Part shown: positions 33,021 through 41,479 of the stretch, piece after piece
Numbering within the stretch: the first letter of the stretch is position 1
Layout of the letters: the number at the start of each line of letters is the position of its first letter
From: VRUE01 sp963805455
GTDB lineage: Bacteria; Actinomycetota; Thermoleophilia; Solirubrobacterales; 70-9
Assembly: GCA_963805455.1 (NCBI GenBank)
Contig: CAWDUJ010000013.1
Location: 1 to 64,000 of the forward strand
Length of the DNA stretch: 64,000 nucleotides
Direction of reading: 5' to 3'
Program-made: the position numbers and the translations under genes
Notes under the pieces: generated by a model
What the model was told of the DNA's origin: nothing
Databases searched by the model: none
The model's input: the letters and a program-made list of their open reading frames with translations, nothing else

Positions 33021-34717
33021 CAGCCCACCGCCTCGGGCGCCTCGACCATGTCGCGCGCCGCCTGGCCGGGCGGGATCATCGGGTAGCAGTTCTCCTCCTG
33101 GGCGACGCGGACGTCGAGCAGGACCGGCCCGTCGGTCTCGATCGCCTTCACCATCGTCGCCTCGAGGTCGTCGGCGTTCTCACACCGCATCCCGGTCGCC
33201 CCGAACGCCTCGGCCAGCTTGACCCAGTCCGGGCTGACGCCCATTTCCACCGCGCTGTAACGGCGGTCCCAGAACAGCTCCTGCCACTGGCGGACCATCC
33301 CCATGTAGCCGTTGTTCATCAGGAATACCTTGACCGGGATCTCTTCGTTGACGCAGGTCGCGAGCTCCTGGCAGGTCATGATCAGGCTGCCGTCGCCGGC
33401 GAGGCAGACGACAAGCTCGTCGGGCTCGGCGACCTTGGCGCCGATCGCCGCCGGCAGCCCGAAGCCCATCGTCCCCAGCCCACCGGAGTTGATCCAGTGC
33501 CGGGGCTTCTCGAACCCGTAGTACTGCGCGGCCCACATCTGGTGCTGGCCGACGTCGGAGGTGAGGATCGCGTCGCCGTTGGTCGCCCGGTGCAGCGCCT
33601 CGACCATGAACTGCGGCTTGATCTCGCCGTCCTTGCCGGGCTCGTAGCGGAGCGGGTGCTCCTGCTGCCACTCGCGGAGCTGCTTCCACCAGGCATCGAG
33701 CCGGGTCGGGTCGGTCTGCAGGGCACGGTACTCGCGGGTCAGCTCCGGCAGCACCAGCTTGACGTCGCCGACGATCGGGATGTGGGCGCCGACGTTCTTG
33801 GAGATCTCGGCCGGGTCGATGTCGAGGTGGATGATTTTCGCGTTCGGCGCGAACTCGGCGAGTTTGCCGGTGATCCGGTCATCGAAGCGGGCGCCGATCG
33901 CGACGATCAGGTCGGCGTTGTCCATCGCCCAGTTGGCGGTGACGGTGCCGTGCATCCCGAGCATTCCCAGCCACTGCTCATGCGAGGCGGGGAAGGCGCC
34001 GAGGCCCATCAGGGTAGAGGTGACCGGGAAGCGGTCGGCGGCCGCGAGCTCGCGGAGCTCCTCGGAGGCGTTGGCGTTGACGACGCCGCCGCCGGTGTAG
34101 AGGATCGGCCGGCGCGCATTGGCCATCGCTTTGGCGGCGATCCGGACCTGTTTGATATTGCCCTTGCTCATTGGTTTGTAGCCGGGCAGCTCGACCGGTT
34201 CGGTCCGCGGCGCGTACTCGATCTCGGCCCGCGAGAGGTCCTGCGGGATGTCGAGCAGGACCGGCCCCGGCCGCCCGGTCGAGGCGACGTGGAAGGCCTC
34301 GTGGACGTACTCGGGGATCTGCCGAGGGTCGGTGACCTGGAAGGAGTGCTTGACGAAGGGCAGAGTTGCGCCGAGGATGTCGGCCTCCTGGAAGCCGTCG
34401 GTGCCGATCAGCTCGGTCCTGACCTGGCCGGTGACGAAGATCGTCGGAACCGAGTCCATCATCGCGTCGGCGATCGCGGTGACGAGATTGGTCGCCCCGG
34501 GGCCTGAGGTCGCGAACGCCACCCCGACCCTCCCGGAGGCCTTCGCGTAGCCCTCGGCGGCGTGGCCGCCGCCCTGCTCGTGGCGGACCTGGATGTGGCG
34601 GAAGCCGGCGTCGACGAGCGCGTCGTAGGTCGGCAGGTTCGCCCCGCCGGGGATGCCGAAGATGTCGGTGACACCCTCGGCCTTGAGGCTTTCCATCAGC
34701 GCGTCAGCAGCTCTCAT
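33020..34717 (-). CDS. ilvB: Acetolactate synthase large subunit
   Basis: ThDP/FAD enzyme for the first common step of Val/Ile synthesis, 565 residues. N-terminal GVTDIFGIPGGANLP and RHEQGGGHAAEGYAKASGRVGV carry the ThDP glutamate. The C-terminus has SGGLGTMGFGLPAAIGAK and the ThDP motif LAGDGSLIMTCQELATCVNEE through to NNGYMGMVRQWQ. It starts 25 nt after the SqdB-type gene, which is on the same strand. No Val/Ile leader peptide is visible before it. Confidence 0.96.
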   Translation of the reverse strand: MRAADALMESLKAEGVTDIFGIPGGANLPTYDALVDAGFRHIQVRHEQGGGHAAEGYAKASGRVGVAFATSGPGATNLVTAIADAMMDSVPTIFVTGQVRTELIGTDGFQEADILGATLPFVKHSFQVTDPRQIPEYVHEAFHVASTGRPGPVLLDIPQDLSRAEIEYAPRTEPVELPGYKPMSKGNIKQVRIAAKAMANARRPILYTGGGVVNANASEELRELAAADRFPVTSTLMGLGAFPASHEQWLGMLGMHGTVTANWAMDNADLIVAIGARFDDRITGKLAEFAPNAKIIHLDIDPAEISKNVGAHIPIVGDVKLVLPELTREYRALQTDPTRLDAWWKQLREWQQEHPLRYEPGKDGEIKPQFMVEALHRATNGDAILTSDVGQHQMWAAQYYGFEKPRHWINSGGLGTMGFGLPAAIGAKVAEPDELVVCLAGDGSLIMTCQELATCVNEEIPVKVFLMNNGYMGMVRQWQELFWDRRYSAVEMGVSPDWVKLAEAFGATGMRCENADDLEATMVKAIETDGPVLLDVRVAQEENCYPMIPPGQAARDMVEAPEAVG

Positions 34718-34742
34718 CGGACTGCCGATGCTACCAGCGGGC

Positions 34743-35918
34743 CTATGCGCGGCCAGCAGGGGATTTGAGTGGGTTCCAGCGCGTGTGCGGGTCGATCGAG
34801 CTCTCGATCGCCCGATCCTTGTAGCGCTCGATCCCGTGCAGCATCGACTCCACCAGCTCCTCGCCGAGCAGGTTCGGCTCGAGGCCGAGATCGAGCAGCT
34901 TGGTGTGGGTCGCGTTGTAGTAGTGGTCTTCGAGCTCGACCCGCGGGTTCTCGACCTGCTGGACCTCGACCGAGTAGCCGAGGTGCTCGCCGGCGGCCTT
35001 GACCAGCACCGCGAGCTCGTTGACCGAGAACTGCTCGGTGAACTGGTTGAAAACGCGGAACTCGCCACGGTCGGCCGGGTTTTCGACCGCCAGCTCGACG
35101 CAGCGCAGTGTGTCGCGGATGTTGAGGAAGCCGCGGGTCTGGCCGCCGGAGCCGTAGACCGTGAGTGGGTGGCCGATCACCGCCTGGGCGCAGAAGCGGT
35201 TGAGGACGGTGCCGAAGATCTCGTCGTAGTCGAAGCGGGTGATCAGCCGCTCATCGCGCGCGGTCTCCTCAGTCTCGATCCCGTAGACGACCCCCTGGTT
35301 GAGGTCGGTCGCGCGCAGGCCCCAGATCCGGCAGGCGAAGTGGACGTTGGTCGAGTCGTGGACCTTCGAGCAGTGGTAGAGCGAGCCCGGCAGTTTCGGG
35401 AAGGGCAGGGTATCGGTCCGGCCCTTATGCTCGATGTCGATGTACCCCTCCTCGATATCGATGTTGGGTGTCCCGTACTCGCCCATCGTCCCGAGCTTGA
35501 CCAGATGGCAGTCGGGGACGTGGTCGCGGAGCGAGAACAGCAGGTTGAGGGTTCCGATCACGTTCGTGTGCTGGGTCTCGACCGCGCGCTCGCGGGACAT
35601 CATCGAGTAGGGCGCCGAGGCCTGCTCGCCGTAGTGGATGACGGCCTCGGGCCGGGTCTCGGCGACGACCTCGTCGAGGAAGTCGCCGTCCTCTACGGCG
35701 CCGACGTAGTTGCGGATGTGGTCCCCGGTCAGCTCCGCCCAGGCGGCGACCCGCTCGTCCAGATCGCGGATCGGGGTCAGCGTGTCGGTGCCGTGTTCGC
35801 GGTGCCAGCGACGGCGGGAGAAGTTGTCGAGGACGGACACCTCATGGCCGCCTGCCGAGAACCTCAGGGCAGTCGGCCAGCCCAGGTAGCCGTCGCCCCC
35901 AAGGATCAGAACGCGCAT
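34743..35918 (-). CDS. sqdB: UDP-sulfoquinovose synthase-like epimerase
   Basis: NAD-binding extended SDR of 391 residues. It opens with the Rossmann motif VLILGGDGYLGWPTALRF. The combination GEQASAPYSMM, KLGTMGEYGTPNIDIEEGYI and YHCSKVHDSTN (YxxxK catalytic pair) with LRATDLNQGVVYG closely follows SQD1/SqdB. SqdB converts UDP-glucose and sulfite to UDP-sulfoquinovose for sulfolipid or sulfated surface glycans. No SqdX-type transferase is adjacent, but three membrane glycosyltransferases start 45 bp away on the other strand. A TACCCT box lies 9 nt before the ATG. Confidence 0.85.
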   Translation of the reverse strand: MRVLILGGDGYLGWPTALRFSAGGHEVSVLDNFSRRRWHREHGTDTLTPIRDLDERVAAWAELTGDHIRNYVGAVEDGDFLDEVVAETRPEAVIHYGEQASAPYSMMSRERAVETQHTNVIGTLNLLFSLRDHVPDCHLVKLGTMGEYGTPNIDIEEGYIDIEHKGRTDTLPFPKLPGSLYHCSKVHDSTNVHFACRIWGLRATDLNQGVVYGIETEETARDERLITRFDYDEIFGTVLNRFCAQAVIGHPLTVYGSGGQTRGFLNIRDTLRCVELAVENPADRGEFRVFNQFTEQFSVNELAVLVKAAGEHLGYSVEVQQVENPRVELEDHYYNATHTKLLDLGLEPNLLGEELVESMLHGIERYKDRAIESSIDPHTRWNPLKSPAGRA

Positions 35919-35927
35919 AGGCGCGGC

Positions 35928-35955
35928 AGGGTAGCGGAGATGGGCGACGTAGCAT
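35928..35955. promoter_or_regulatory. Divergent leaderless-type promoters of sqdB and the GT39 gene
   Basis: On the minus strand TACCCT (35933-35928) ends 9 nt before the sqdB ATG. On the plus strand TAGCAT (35950-35955) ends 7 nt before the glycosyltransferase GTG. Both sit in the 44-bp divergent gap. Confidence 0.4.
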
Positions 35956-35962
35956 CCGCACC

Positions 35963-37300
35963 GTGGGCGGAGCGCGGGCACTGGCACTGGCACTGATCCT
36001 GCTGCTCGGCCTCGGGCTGCGGCTGGACTACGCATGGGAGGGGCGCGAGCCCGTCTACGACGCCGTCGCCTACGCGCAGATCGCCGCCAACCTCGAGCGC
36101 GGCGAGGGATTCACCGTCGGCGAAACGGCGACCCAGCCGTCGAGCAACTACTCCCCCGGTCTGCCGCTCCTGGTCGCCGGGCTCTACCGGATCACCGGAG
36201 GCGTGCACGAGCGGCTCGCCCGGATCGTCCTGGCGCTGGTCGGGACGCTCGCCGTCCTCTTCACCTTTCTGATCGGGCGCCGGCTCTCGGGGTCGGTCGC
36301 CGGGCTGATCGGTGCCGCGGTGGCGGCGATCTACCCGGCGCTCCTCGAGTACGGCGGGATGCTGATGTCGGAGCCGCTGGCGACGACGCTGCTGGCGGGG
36401 GCGGTCCTGGCGATGCTCTGGGCGGCCGACCGAGAGGGATGGCTGCGCTTGGCGCTGCCGGGGGTGCTCCTCGGCGCGCTTGCGCTGACCCGTCCGGAGT
36501 ACCTCGCCGTCGTCTTCCTCCTCGGGGTGATCGTCGCGTCGAGGGGCATCGGCGGCGGCTGGAGGCCGGCTCTCGGCCAGGCAGCGGTGCTGCTCGCCGG
36601 TGTCGCCCTGATCGTCGCCCCGTGGACGGTCCGCAACGCGATCGCGCTCGACCGCTTCGTGCCGATCTCGACCGGAGGCGGGCAGGTCCTGTTCGCCGGC
36701 TCCTATCTGCCATCCGACGGCGATCCCGAAAAGGTCGGCCGAGAGGTCCTCGAACGCCACCCTGGGCTGACCCGGGAGCTGGCGGCCCGATACGACGCTC
36801 CCGGCGCCGGCATCGACGCGGTCCTATCCAGGGCCCGCCTCGAGCAGATCCTCGCGGCGCTCGCGGCCCAGCGCTACCCGGAGCTCGCAACAGACCGCGC
36901 GCTCGCCCGGATGGGGCGCGAACGCCTCTGGGGTGAGGTCACCGGCGAACCCCTGCCCTACCTCGGATTCCTCGCCGCGAAGACATGGCGGGTTTGGGGC
37001 CACGGGCCGCGGGAGGTGATGCGGCGGCCGGCCTGGGAGGTCCTGCAGTGGGTTCTGCTCGCCCTCGGGATCGCCGGGGCGGCCGTGCTGATCGCCAGGC
37101 GCCGCTGGGAGGTCGTCCCGATCATCACCGTCATCGTCGCGATCACGGCGACGAGCCTGGTCCTGGTCGCGACGCCGAGGCGGGCGCTGGTGATGCTGCC
37201 GCTCACCGCCGCCCTCGCCGGGGTCGGGGCGGTGAGTGCGGAGCGAGCAAGTGTCCATATCTGGCTCTCCACGCGGCGAGCGAAGCACGAACGGTCGTGA
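35963..37300 (+). CDS. GT39/PMT-type membrane glycosyltransferase (first)
   Basis: Polytopic membrane protein of 445 residues, GTG start. The first extracytoplasmic loop has the DAVAYAQIAANLERGEGF block with the catalytic-type Asp after helix 1. About ten hydrophobic helices follow, as in ArnT/PMT_2 transferases using polyprenyl-phosphate sugars. The last 23 residues (SAERASVHIWL...RAKHERS) are read from an in-frame copy of the junction element, so they are probably not ancestral. It is divergent from sqdB and followed by a second GT39 gene 28 nt on. Confidence 0.82.
   Translation: MGGARALALALILLLGLGLRLDYAWEGREPVYDAVAYAQIAANLERGEGFTVGETATQPSSNYSPGLPLLVAGLYRITGGVHERLARIVLALVGTLAVLFTFLIGRRLSGSVAGLIGAAVAAIYPALLEYGGMLMSEPLATTLLAGAVLAMLWAADREGWLRLALPGVLLGALALTRPEYLAVVFLLGVIVASRGIGGGWRPALGQAAVLLAGVALIVAPWTVRNAIALDRFVPISTGGGQVLFAGSYLPSDGDPEKVGREVLERHPGLTRELAARYDAPGAGIDAVLSRARLEQILAALAAQRYPELATDRALARMGRERLWGEVTGEPLPYLGFLAAKTWRVWGHGPREVMRRPAWEVLQWVLLALGIAGAAVLIARRRWEVVPIITVIVAITATSLVLVATPRRALVMLPLTAALAGVGAVSAERASVHIWLSTRRAKHERS
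37232..37300 (+). repeat. SAERA/KRE element fused in frame to the GT39 gene end
   Basis: GTGAGTGCGGAGCGAGCAA through CGAGCGAAGCACGAA matches the copy at 25249-25320, but here the element is in the same frame as the upstream gene and supplies its last 23 codons and stop. In other junctions the element is a separate frame overlapping the upstream stop. Confidence 0.65.
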
Positions 37301-37313
37301 GGACCTGCGGGGA

Positions 37314-37319
37314 TAGCCT
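37314..37319 (+). promoter_or_regulatory. Leaderless-type -10 box of the second GT39 gene
   Basis: TAGCCT ends 9 nt before the ATG at 37329, with no Shine-Dalgarno. Confidence 0.35.
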
Positions 37320-37328
37320 GGCGCGACG

Positions 37329-38744
37329 ATGGAACGGCTGATCAACTGGGCCCGCGGCCTCCCCGAGCGGCACGGGCGGAAGACATTGATCCTCCTGGCG
37401 CTGATCCTGGCGCTCGGATTCGGGCTCCGCGCGTACCGGGTGGTCGAGCCGCTGGCCAGCCCCGGCGACGACGCCCACGCCTACTACGACCTCTCGAAGT
37501 CGCTCTATGAGGAAGGGACCTACGGCAGCCCGGAATTCCGCGACGCCAGCGACTGGTCGCCGGGGGCGCCGCTCCTCTACGCGGCATCGTTCTACGCGAC
37601 CGGCGGGGCACGCGAAGGGACGGCGCGGATCGTCGAGCTGCTGCTCGGACTGGCGACGATCGTCGTCGTCTACCTCCTCGGCCGCAGGGTCTGGTCCGCT
37701 CCGGCGGGGCTGATCGCCGCCCTCGGCGTCGCCGTCTACCCGCCGTTCATCCACTCGACCGGCGCCCTCTACAGCGAGCCGCCGGCGATGCTGACCCTGC
37801 CGTTGGCTGTCTTGCTGTTCCTGAAAGCGCAGCCTCCTCTGCTCTCGCTCGCCCCTGAAGAAACAGAGATGGACAGGGCCTCGCTTCCGCGTCCGGGGGC
37901 TGCTTTCTCCTACTACGCGCTCTCAGGGTTCTGCTTCGGGCTGACCGCGCTGATCCGGCCGGAGTACCTCGTGGTCGCGGTCGCGTTCGTCGGGATCGCG
38001 GCTGTCCACCTCTGGCGGGCGGGCGAGTGGCGGCCCGGCACGAAGCTGGCGGGCGCGGTAACGCTGGCGGTCGCGATCGTGATCCCGATAATCCCCTGGA
38101 CGGTCCACAACATCGTCACCCTCGACCGGGCCGTCCCGATCAGCACCGGGGGCGGCAAGGCCCTCTACGTCGGCACACTGCTGCCGGCCGACGGGGAATA
38201 TCAGCAGGCCAAGGCGCTGCTCGTGAAGCGATACCTCGGCCGCGACCTCGAACCGGGCTCCGAAGCGCTCGACAACGTCGAACCGACACCGCTCTTCGAC
38301 CGCGTCGCCGAACGCTATCCCGACCTACCGCGCGACCAGGCCCTCGGCAAGATCGGCAAGGAAGACTTCCGCAACTACATCGACAAAGACCCCAGCGGAT
38401 ACGCGGCGATGACGGTTCGCAAGGTCTGGCGGATGTGGAGCGGTGGCGTCGGTGAAGCGACGAGCGGGACCGCCGGCAGGGCGATCCAGGTGCTGATCGT
38501 CGCCCTCGGTCTCGCCGGCATGGCGCTGCTCGCTGTGCGCCGCCGGTGGGGGGACCTGGTCGCGATCGCGACCCCGATCGTCCTCGTCACCCTGGTCGGC
38601 GCGGCGACCCTGGCGGCTTCGAGGCGCAATGAGGTGCTGATGACACTGGTCTTTCCGCTTGCCGGCGTGACCCTGGCATCGGCCTTCACCGCCCTATCCT
38701 CCTCGGGCCCATGGTCACGGCAGACGTCTTCCCCTCAGAGCTGA
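37329..38744 (+). CDS. GT39/PMT-type membrane glycosyltransferase (second)
   Basis: Paralogue of the preceding gene, 471 residues. After helix 1 the loop has SPGDDAHAYYDLSKSLYEEGTYG, the Asp-containing active-site region of the family, then about ten helices. A long extracytoplasmic segment (about residues 270-370) uses mostly GAA for Glu, while the cytoplasm-proximal part uses mostly GAG. It overlaps the start of the GT2 gene by 34 nt. Sugar and acceptor are unknown; glycan or lipid decoration at the outer membrane face is likely. Confidence 0.82.
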   Translation: MERLINWARGLPERHGRKTLILLALILALGFGLRAYRVVEPLASPGDDAHAYYDLSKSLYEEGTYGSPEFRDASDWSPGAPLLYAASFYATGGAREGTARIVELLLGLATIVVVYLLGRRVWSAPAGLIAALGVAVYPPFIHSTGALYSEPPAMLTLPLAVLLFLKAQPPLLSLAPEETEMDRASLPRPGAAFSYYALSGFCFGLTALIRPEYLVVAVAFVGIAAVHLWRAGEWRPGTKLAGAVTLAVAIVIPIIPWTVHNIVTLDRAVPISTGGGKALYVGTLLPADGEYQQAKALLVKRYLGRDLEPGSEALDNVEPTPLFDRVAERYPDLPRDQALGKIGKEDFRNYIDKDPSGYAAMTVRKVWRMWSGGVGEATSGTAGRAIQVLIVALGLAGMALLAVRRRWGDLVAIATPIVLVTLVGAATLAASRRNEVLMTLVFPLAGVTLASAFTALSSSGPWSRQTSSPQS

Positions 38745-39775
38745 CTGCGCTCCGCGCCGTCGGGTTGCTGCTCGGCCTGGCCCTGGTCGTCTACGCCATC
38801 GCTCGCCGCCGGGCGCTGCGCAACGCCGACGTCCTCATCCTGCTCCTCGCCGGGTTCGGGCTGGCGCTCGTCTCCGGCACCGAAATCACCGACACGCTGC
38901 TCTCGGCCTTCTCGTTCGAAAAGGGCAACGGTGGCCGGATCCTCGGCCTCGCCGTGTTCGCGATCATCATCCTCTTCATCCTGATCCTGCGAGCGCTCGC
39001 GCAGGCGGCTCGAAACTCGCGCCAGATGTCCGCGGTGCTGGAGGGGCTCGCCTGGGAGGAGTTCCGCCAGGCGGCGCTGCCAGAGCGGTTCCGGGGCAGG
39101 ATCGCGGTCGTCGTTCCCGCCTTCAACGAGGCCGAGAACATCGGCTACGTCCTCGACCGGATCCCGAGCGAGGTCTGCGGAGTCGGGACGACGGTGCTGG
39201 TGGTCGACGACGGTTCCCGCGACGGGACCGGCGACGTCGCGGCCGAGCACGGCGCTCTCGTCGCCCGCCATGTCATCAATCGCGGCGGCGGCGCCGCCCT
39301 GAGGACCGGCTACCGGCTGATGGTCGAGTCCGGCGCCGAGATCGTCGTCACCCTCGATGCCGACGGCCAGCACCTTCCCTCGCAGATGGAGCGTCTGGTC
39401 AAACCGGTGCTCGACGGAGAGGTCGACGTCGCCCACGGCTCGCGCGTGCTCGGCGACGCCGACCGCAACCACCTCGCCCGCGAGATGGGGATCGTCTTCT
39501 TCAACCGGCTCGTCTCGCTGATCACCCGCACCCACGTCACCGACTGCTCCAACGGCTACCGCGCGGTCCGGACCACCGCCCTGCCGCAGCTCGTCCTGCG
39601 CCAGGAGCAGTTCCACACCTCCGAGTTCATGATCGAGGCGATCAAGCGGGGCGTCCCCGCCAAGGAGGTGCCGGTCACGGTCGAGCAGCGCCTCCACGGC
39701 CACTCGAAGAAGCCCGCGGTGGTCCGTTACGGGGTCGGCTTCGCCAACGCGATAGTCCGGACATGGCTGCGGTAG
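38711..39775 (+). CDS. DUF2304-GT2 fusion glycosyltransferase
   Basis: Protein of 354 residues. An N-terminal membrane part (about 1-100) with three hydrophobic helices and the conserved tail RALAQAARNSRQM resembles DUF2304. A GT-A family 2 domain follows (about 128-345): VAVVVPAFNEAENI, VLVVDDGSRDGTGDVA, TLDADGQHLP (DxD) and NRLVSLITRTHVTDCSNGYRA. This type makes polyprenyl-phosphate sugars (DPM1-like), fitting as donor supply for the two GT39 enzymes upstream, which is inference. It converges with the zinc-ribbon gene, with a 49-nt overlap. Confidence 0.85.
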   Translation: MVTADVFPSELTALRAVGLLLGLALVVYAIARRRALRNADVLILLLAGFGLALVSGTEITDTLLSAFSFEKGNGGRILGLAVFAIIILFILILRALAQAARNSRQMSAVLEGLAWEEFRQAALPERFRGRIAVVVPAFNEAENIGYVLDRIPSEVCGVGTTVLVVDDGSRDGTGDVAAEHGALVARHVINRGGGAALRTGYRLMVESGAEIVVTLDADGQHLPSQMERLVKPVLDGEVDVAHGSRVLGDADRNHLAREMGIVFFNRLVSLITRTHVTDCSNGYRAVRTTALPQLVLRQEQFHTSEFMIEAIKRGVPAKEVPVTVEQRLHGHSKKPAVVRYGVGFANAIVRTWLR

Positions 39776-40146
39776 CAAGGCCGCCCCGCCGCCCCCGGAC
39801 GCCGGGAGCGAGGGTCGGTCCATCTCTGTTTCTCCCGGCCCGAGCGGGAGCAGAGGAGGCGGCGGATTATCTGCACGCCGGGGTGCCGCACCGCCTCGGG
39901 GTCGGGCAGATAGAGGTCGGTGCCGCAGCGCGGGCAGACCTGGACGTAGAGCTTGACCGCCTTGCCGCAGGTCGGGCACTGGCGTTCCGGTTCGTCTTTG
40001 TCGATCCGATAGAGCAAGGCGGCGATCAGCCCAAGCACCGGCACGACGGCGCCGATCAGGAACCAGATCCAGAACGAGCTGCCCTTTGCGCGGCCGACTA
40101 TTCCGGCTGAGAGGCCGAAGGTGAAGGCGATGACGAGGTATGCCAT
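39727..40146 (-). CDS. Small membrane protein with zinc ribbon
   Basis: Protein of 139 residues. Two hydrophobic helices (about 1-18 and 25-45) are followed by a zinc ribbon CPTCGKAVKLYVQVCPRCG (about 58-76, four cysteines). The basic C-terminal half (about 90-139) is antisense to the glycosyltransferase gene and may be unreal; an earlier true end cannot be excluded. It starts inside the 3' end of ndh (49-nt overlap, different frame). Function unknown. Confidence 0.6.
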   Translation of the reverse strand: MAYLVIAFTFGLSAGIVGRAKGSSFWIWFLIGAVVPVLGLIAALLYRIDKDEPERQCPTCGKAVKLYVQVCPRCGTDLYLPDPEAVRHPGVQIIRRLLCSRSGREKQRWTDPRSRRPGAAGRPCYRSHVRTIALAKPTP

Positions 40147-41429
40147 GGCTCAATTGTCTCGCCCAGGCGTTTCGGGTGCCCGATCGACCCGACCTCGGAG
40201 ATATCGCGCCGGAACGGCAGGCTCGCGGTCCAGTCGACCACGGCGCGCACCTTGCGGGCGAGGCCCGGGATCTGGCTCATGTGGTAGGTCCGCGCCATCC
40301 ACCAGGCGGGGAAGCCGCGGAAGGTCCGGTGGCCGACCATGCCGACGGCCTTGTAGCGGCCGAGGTTGACGAACGACGCTTTGCCGCGGTAGGTGAACGG
40401 GCGGGGCTCGCCGACGCCGAGCTCGGCGGCGATGTTGTGGGCCGCGACCGGGCCCTGGCGGACCGCGTGCTGCGCGGTCCCCGGCGTCGTCCCCCCGTTC
40501 GGATCGGGTGCGGCGGCACAATCACCGATCGCCCAGACCGAGTCCATGCCCTGGACCCGGAGGTGGGCGTCGACGGGGACTTTGCCGCGCTCGTCGAGGG
40601 GCAGGCTCAGGTCACGAAGGATCGGGGCCGGGGCGACACCGGCGGTCCAGACCACGGTGCGTGTCGGGATCAGCTCGCCCTTCGAAAGCCGGGCGCTGTC
40701 GGGGCCGACCTCCTCCAGGGTGGTCTCGAGGCGGATGTCGATTCCGCGGCCGCGGAGCTCCCGCAGCGCGTACTCGGCCAGGTGGAGGTCGATTTCGGGC
40801 AGGACCCTGCCGGTGGCCTCGACCAGGATCCACCGCATCCCGTGCAGGCGCGCCCGCGGGTAGCTCTGGATCGCGTCGGCGGCGAAATCCTGGAGCTCCG
40901 CCAGTGCCTCGAGGCCGGCGTAGCCGCCGCCGACGAAGACGTAGGTGAGGAGGCGGTCACGGGCGGCCGGGTCCTCGGTCGCGTTCGCCTCCTCGAGGGT
41001 TTCGATGACGTGGTTGCGGAGCCAGATCGCATCGGCGAGGCTCTTGAACCCGATCGCGTGCTCGGCCAGTCCCTGCACCGGCAGGACTCGCGAGACCGAT
41101 CCCAGCGCGATCAGCAGCTGGTCGTAGGCAAGCTTTTCGACCGGGCCGCCCTTCGTCCGCAGATCGACCGTCTTGGCCTCGGGGTCGTGGGCCGTGATCG
41201 CCCCGAGCCGGAGGTAGGTCCGGTCGAGGATGTCGCGCAGCGGGGTGACGACGTGGCGGGGCTCGAGGGTACCGGCCGCGGCCTCCGGCAGGAACGGCGT
41301 ATAGAGCATGAAGTTGGCGTCGTTGACCAGGGTCAGCCGCGTCGACTGGACCGGCATCAGCCGCTCGAGCCGGCGCGCCGCCATCGCGCCGCCGAATCCA
41401 CCACCGGCGATGACCACATTCCAGGCCAT
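40098..41429 (-). CDS. ndh: Type II NADH:quinone oxidoreductase
   Basis: Single-subunit, non-proton-pumping NADH dehydrogenase passing electrons to menaquinone; peripheral membrane flavoprotein of 443 residues. The FAD motif is VVIAGGGFGGAMAARRL, the NADH motif VFVGGGYAGLEALAEL, and the second FAD contact VWAIGDCAAAPDPNG. The quinone-side AQHAVRQGPVAAHNI block is typical. It has its own promoter with a Rex-like operator in the 50-bp gap upstream. It lies at the end of the gatCAB strand and overlaps the zinc-ribbon gene. It would use the menaquinone made by the men genes here. Confidence 0.93.
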   Translation of the reverse strand: MAWNVVIAGGGFGGAMAARRLERLMPVQSTRLTLVNDANFMLYTPFLPEAAAGTLEPRHVVTPLRDILDRTYLRLGAITAHDPEAKTVDLRTKGGPVEKLAYDQLLIALGSVSRVLPVQGLAEHAIGFKSLADAIWLRNHVIETLEEANATEDPAARDRLLTYVFVGGGYAGLEALAELQDFAADAIQSYPRARLHGMRWILVEATGRVLPEIDLHLAEYALRELRGRGIDIRLETTLEEVGPDSARLSKGELIPTRTVVWTAGVAPAPILRDLSLPLDERGKVPVDAHLRVQGMDSVWAIGDCAAAPDPNGGTTPGTAQHAVRQGPVAAHNIAAELGVGEPRPFTYRGKASFVNLGRYKAVGMVGHRTFRGFPAWWMARTYHMSQIPGLARKVRAVVDWTASLPFRRDISEVGSIGHPKRLGETIEPWHTSSSPSPSASQPE

Positions 41430-41435
41430 TGCCTC

Positions 41436-41465
41436 ACCGTACCACCTTGTAACAAGTTGTCACAA
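41436..41465 (-). promoter_or_regulatory. ndh promoter with Rex-like operator
   Basis: On the minus strand TTGTGAC-AACTT-GTTACAA (41465-41447) is an inverted repeat with one mismatch, close to the Rex consensus TTGTGAAnnnnTTCACAA. A TACGGT -10 box (41441-41436) follows and ends 6 nt before the ndh ATG, so the dyad covers the -35 region. Rex senses NADH/NAD+ and controls ndh in several Gram-positive bacteria. Confidence 0.6.
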
Positions 41466-41479
41466 AGTACGGAAGGTAA

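Noticed and set aside
32720..34760. Val/Ile leader peptide or T-box before ilvB
   Set aside because: Only 25 nt separate the SqdB-type stop from the ilvB start; no Ile/Val-rich frame or T-box sequence is present.
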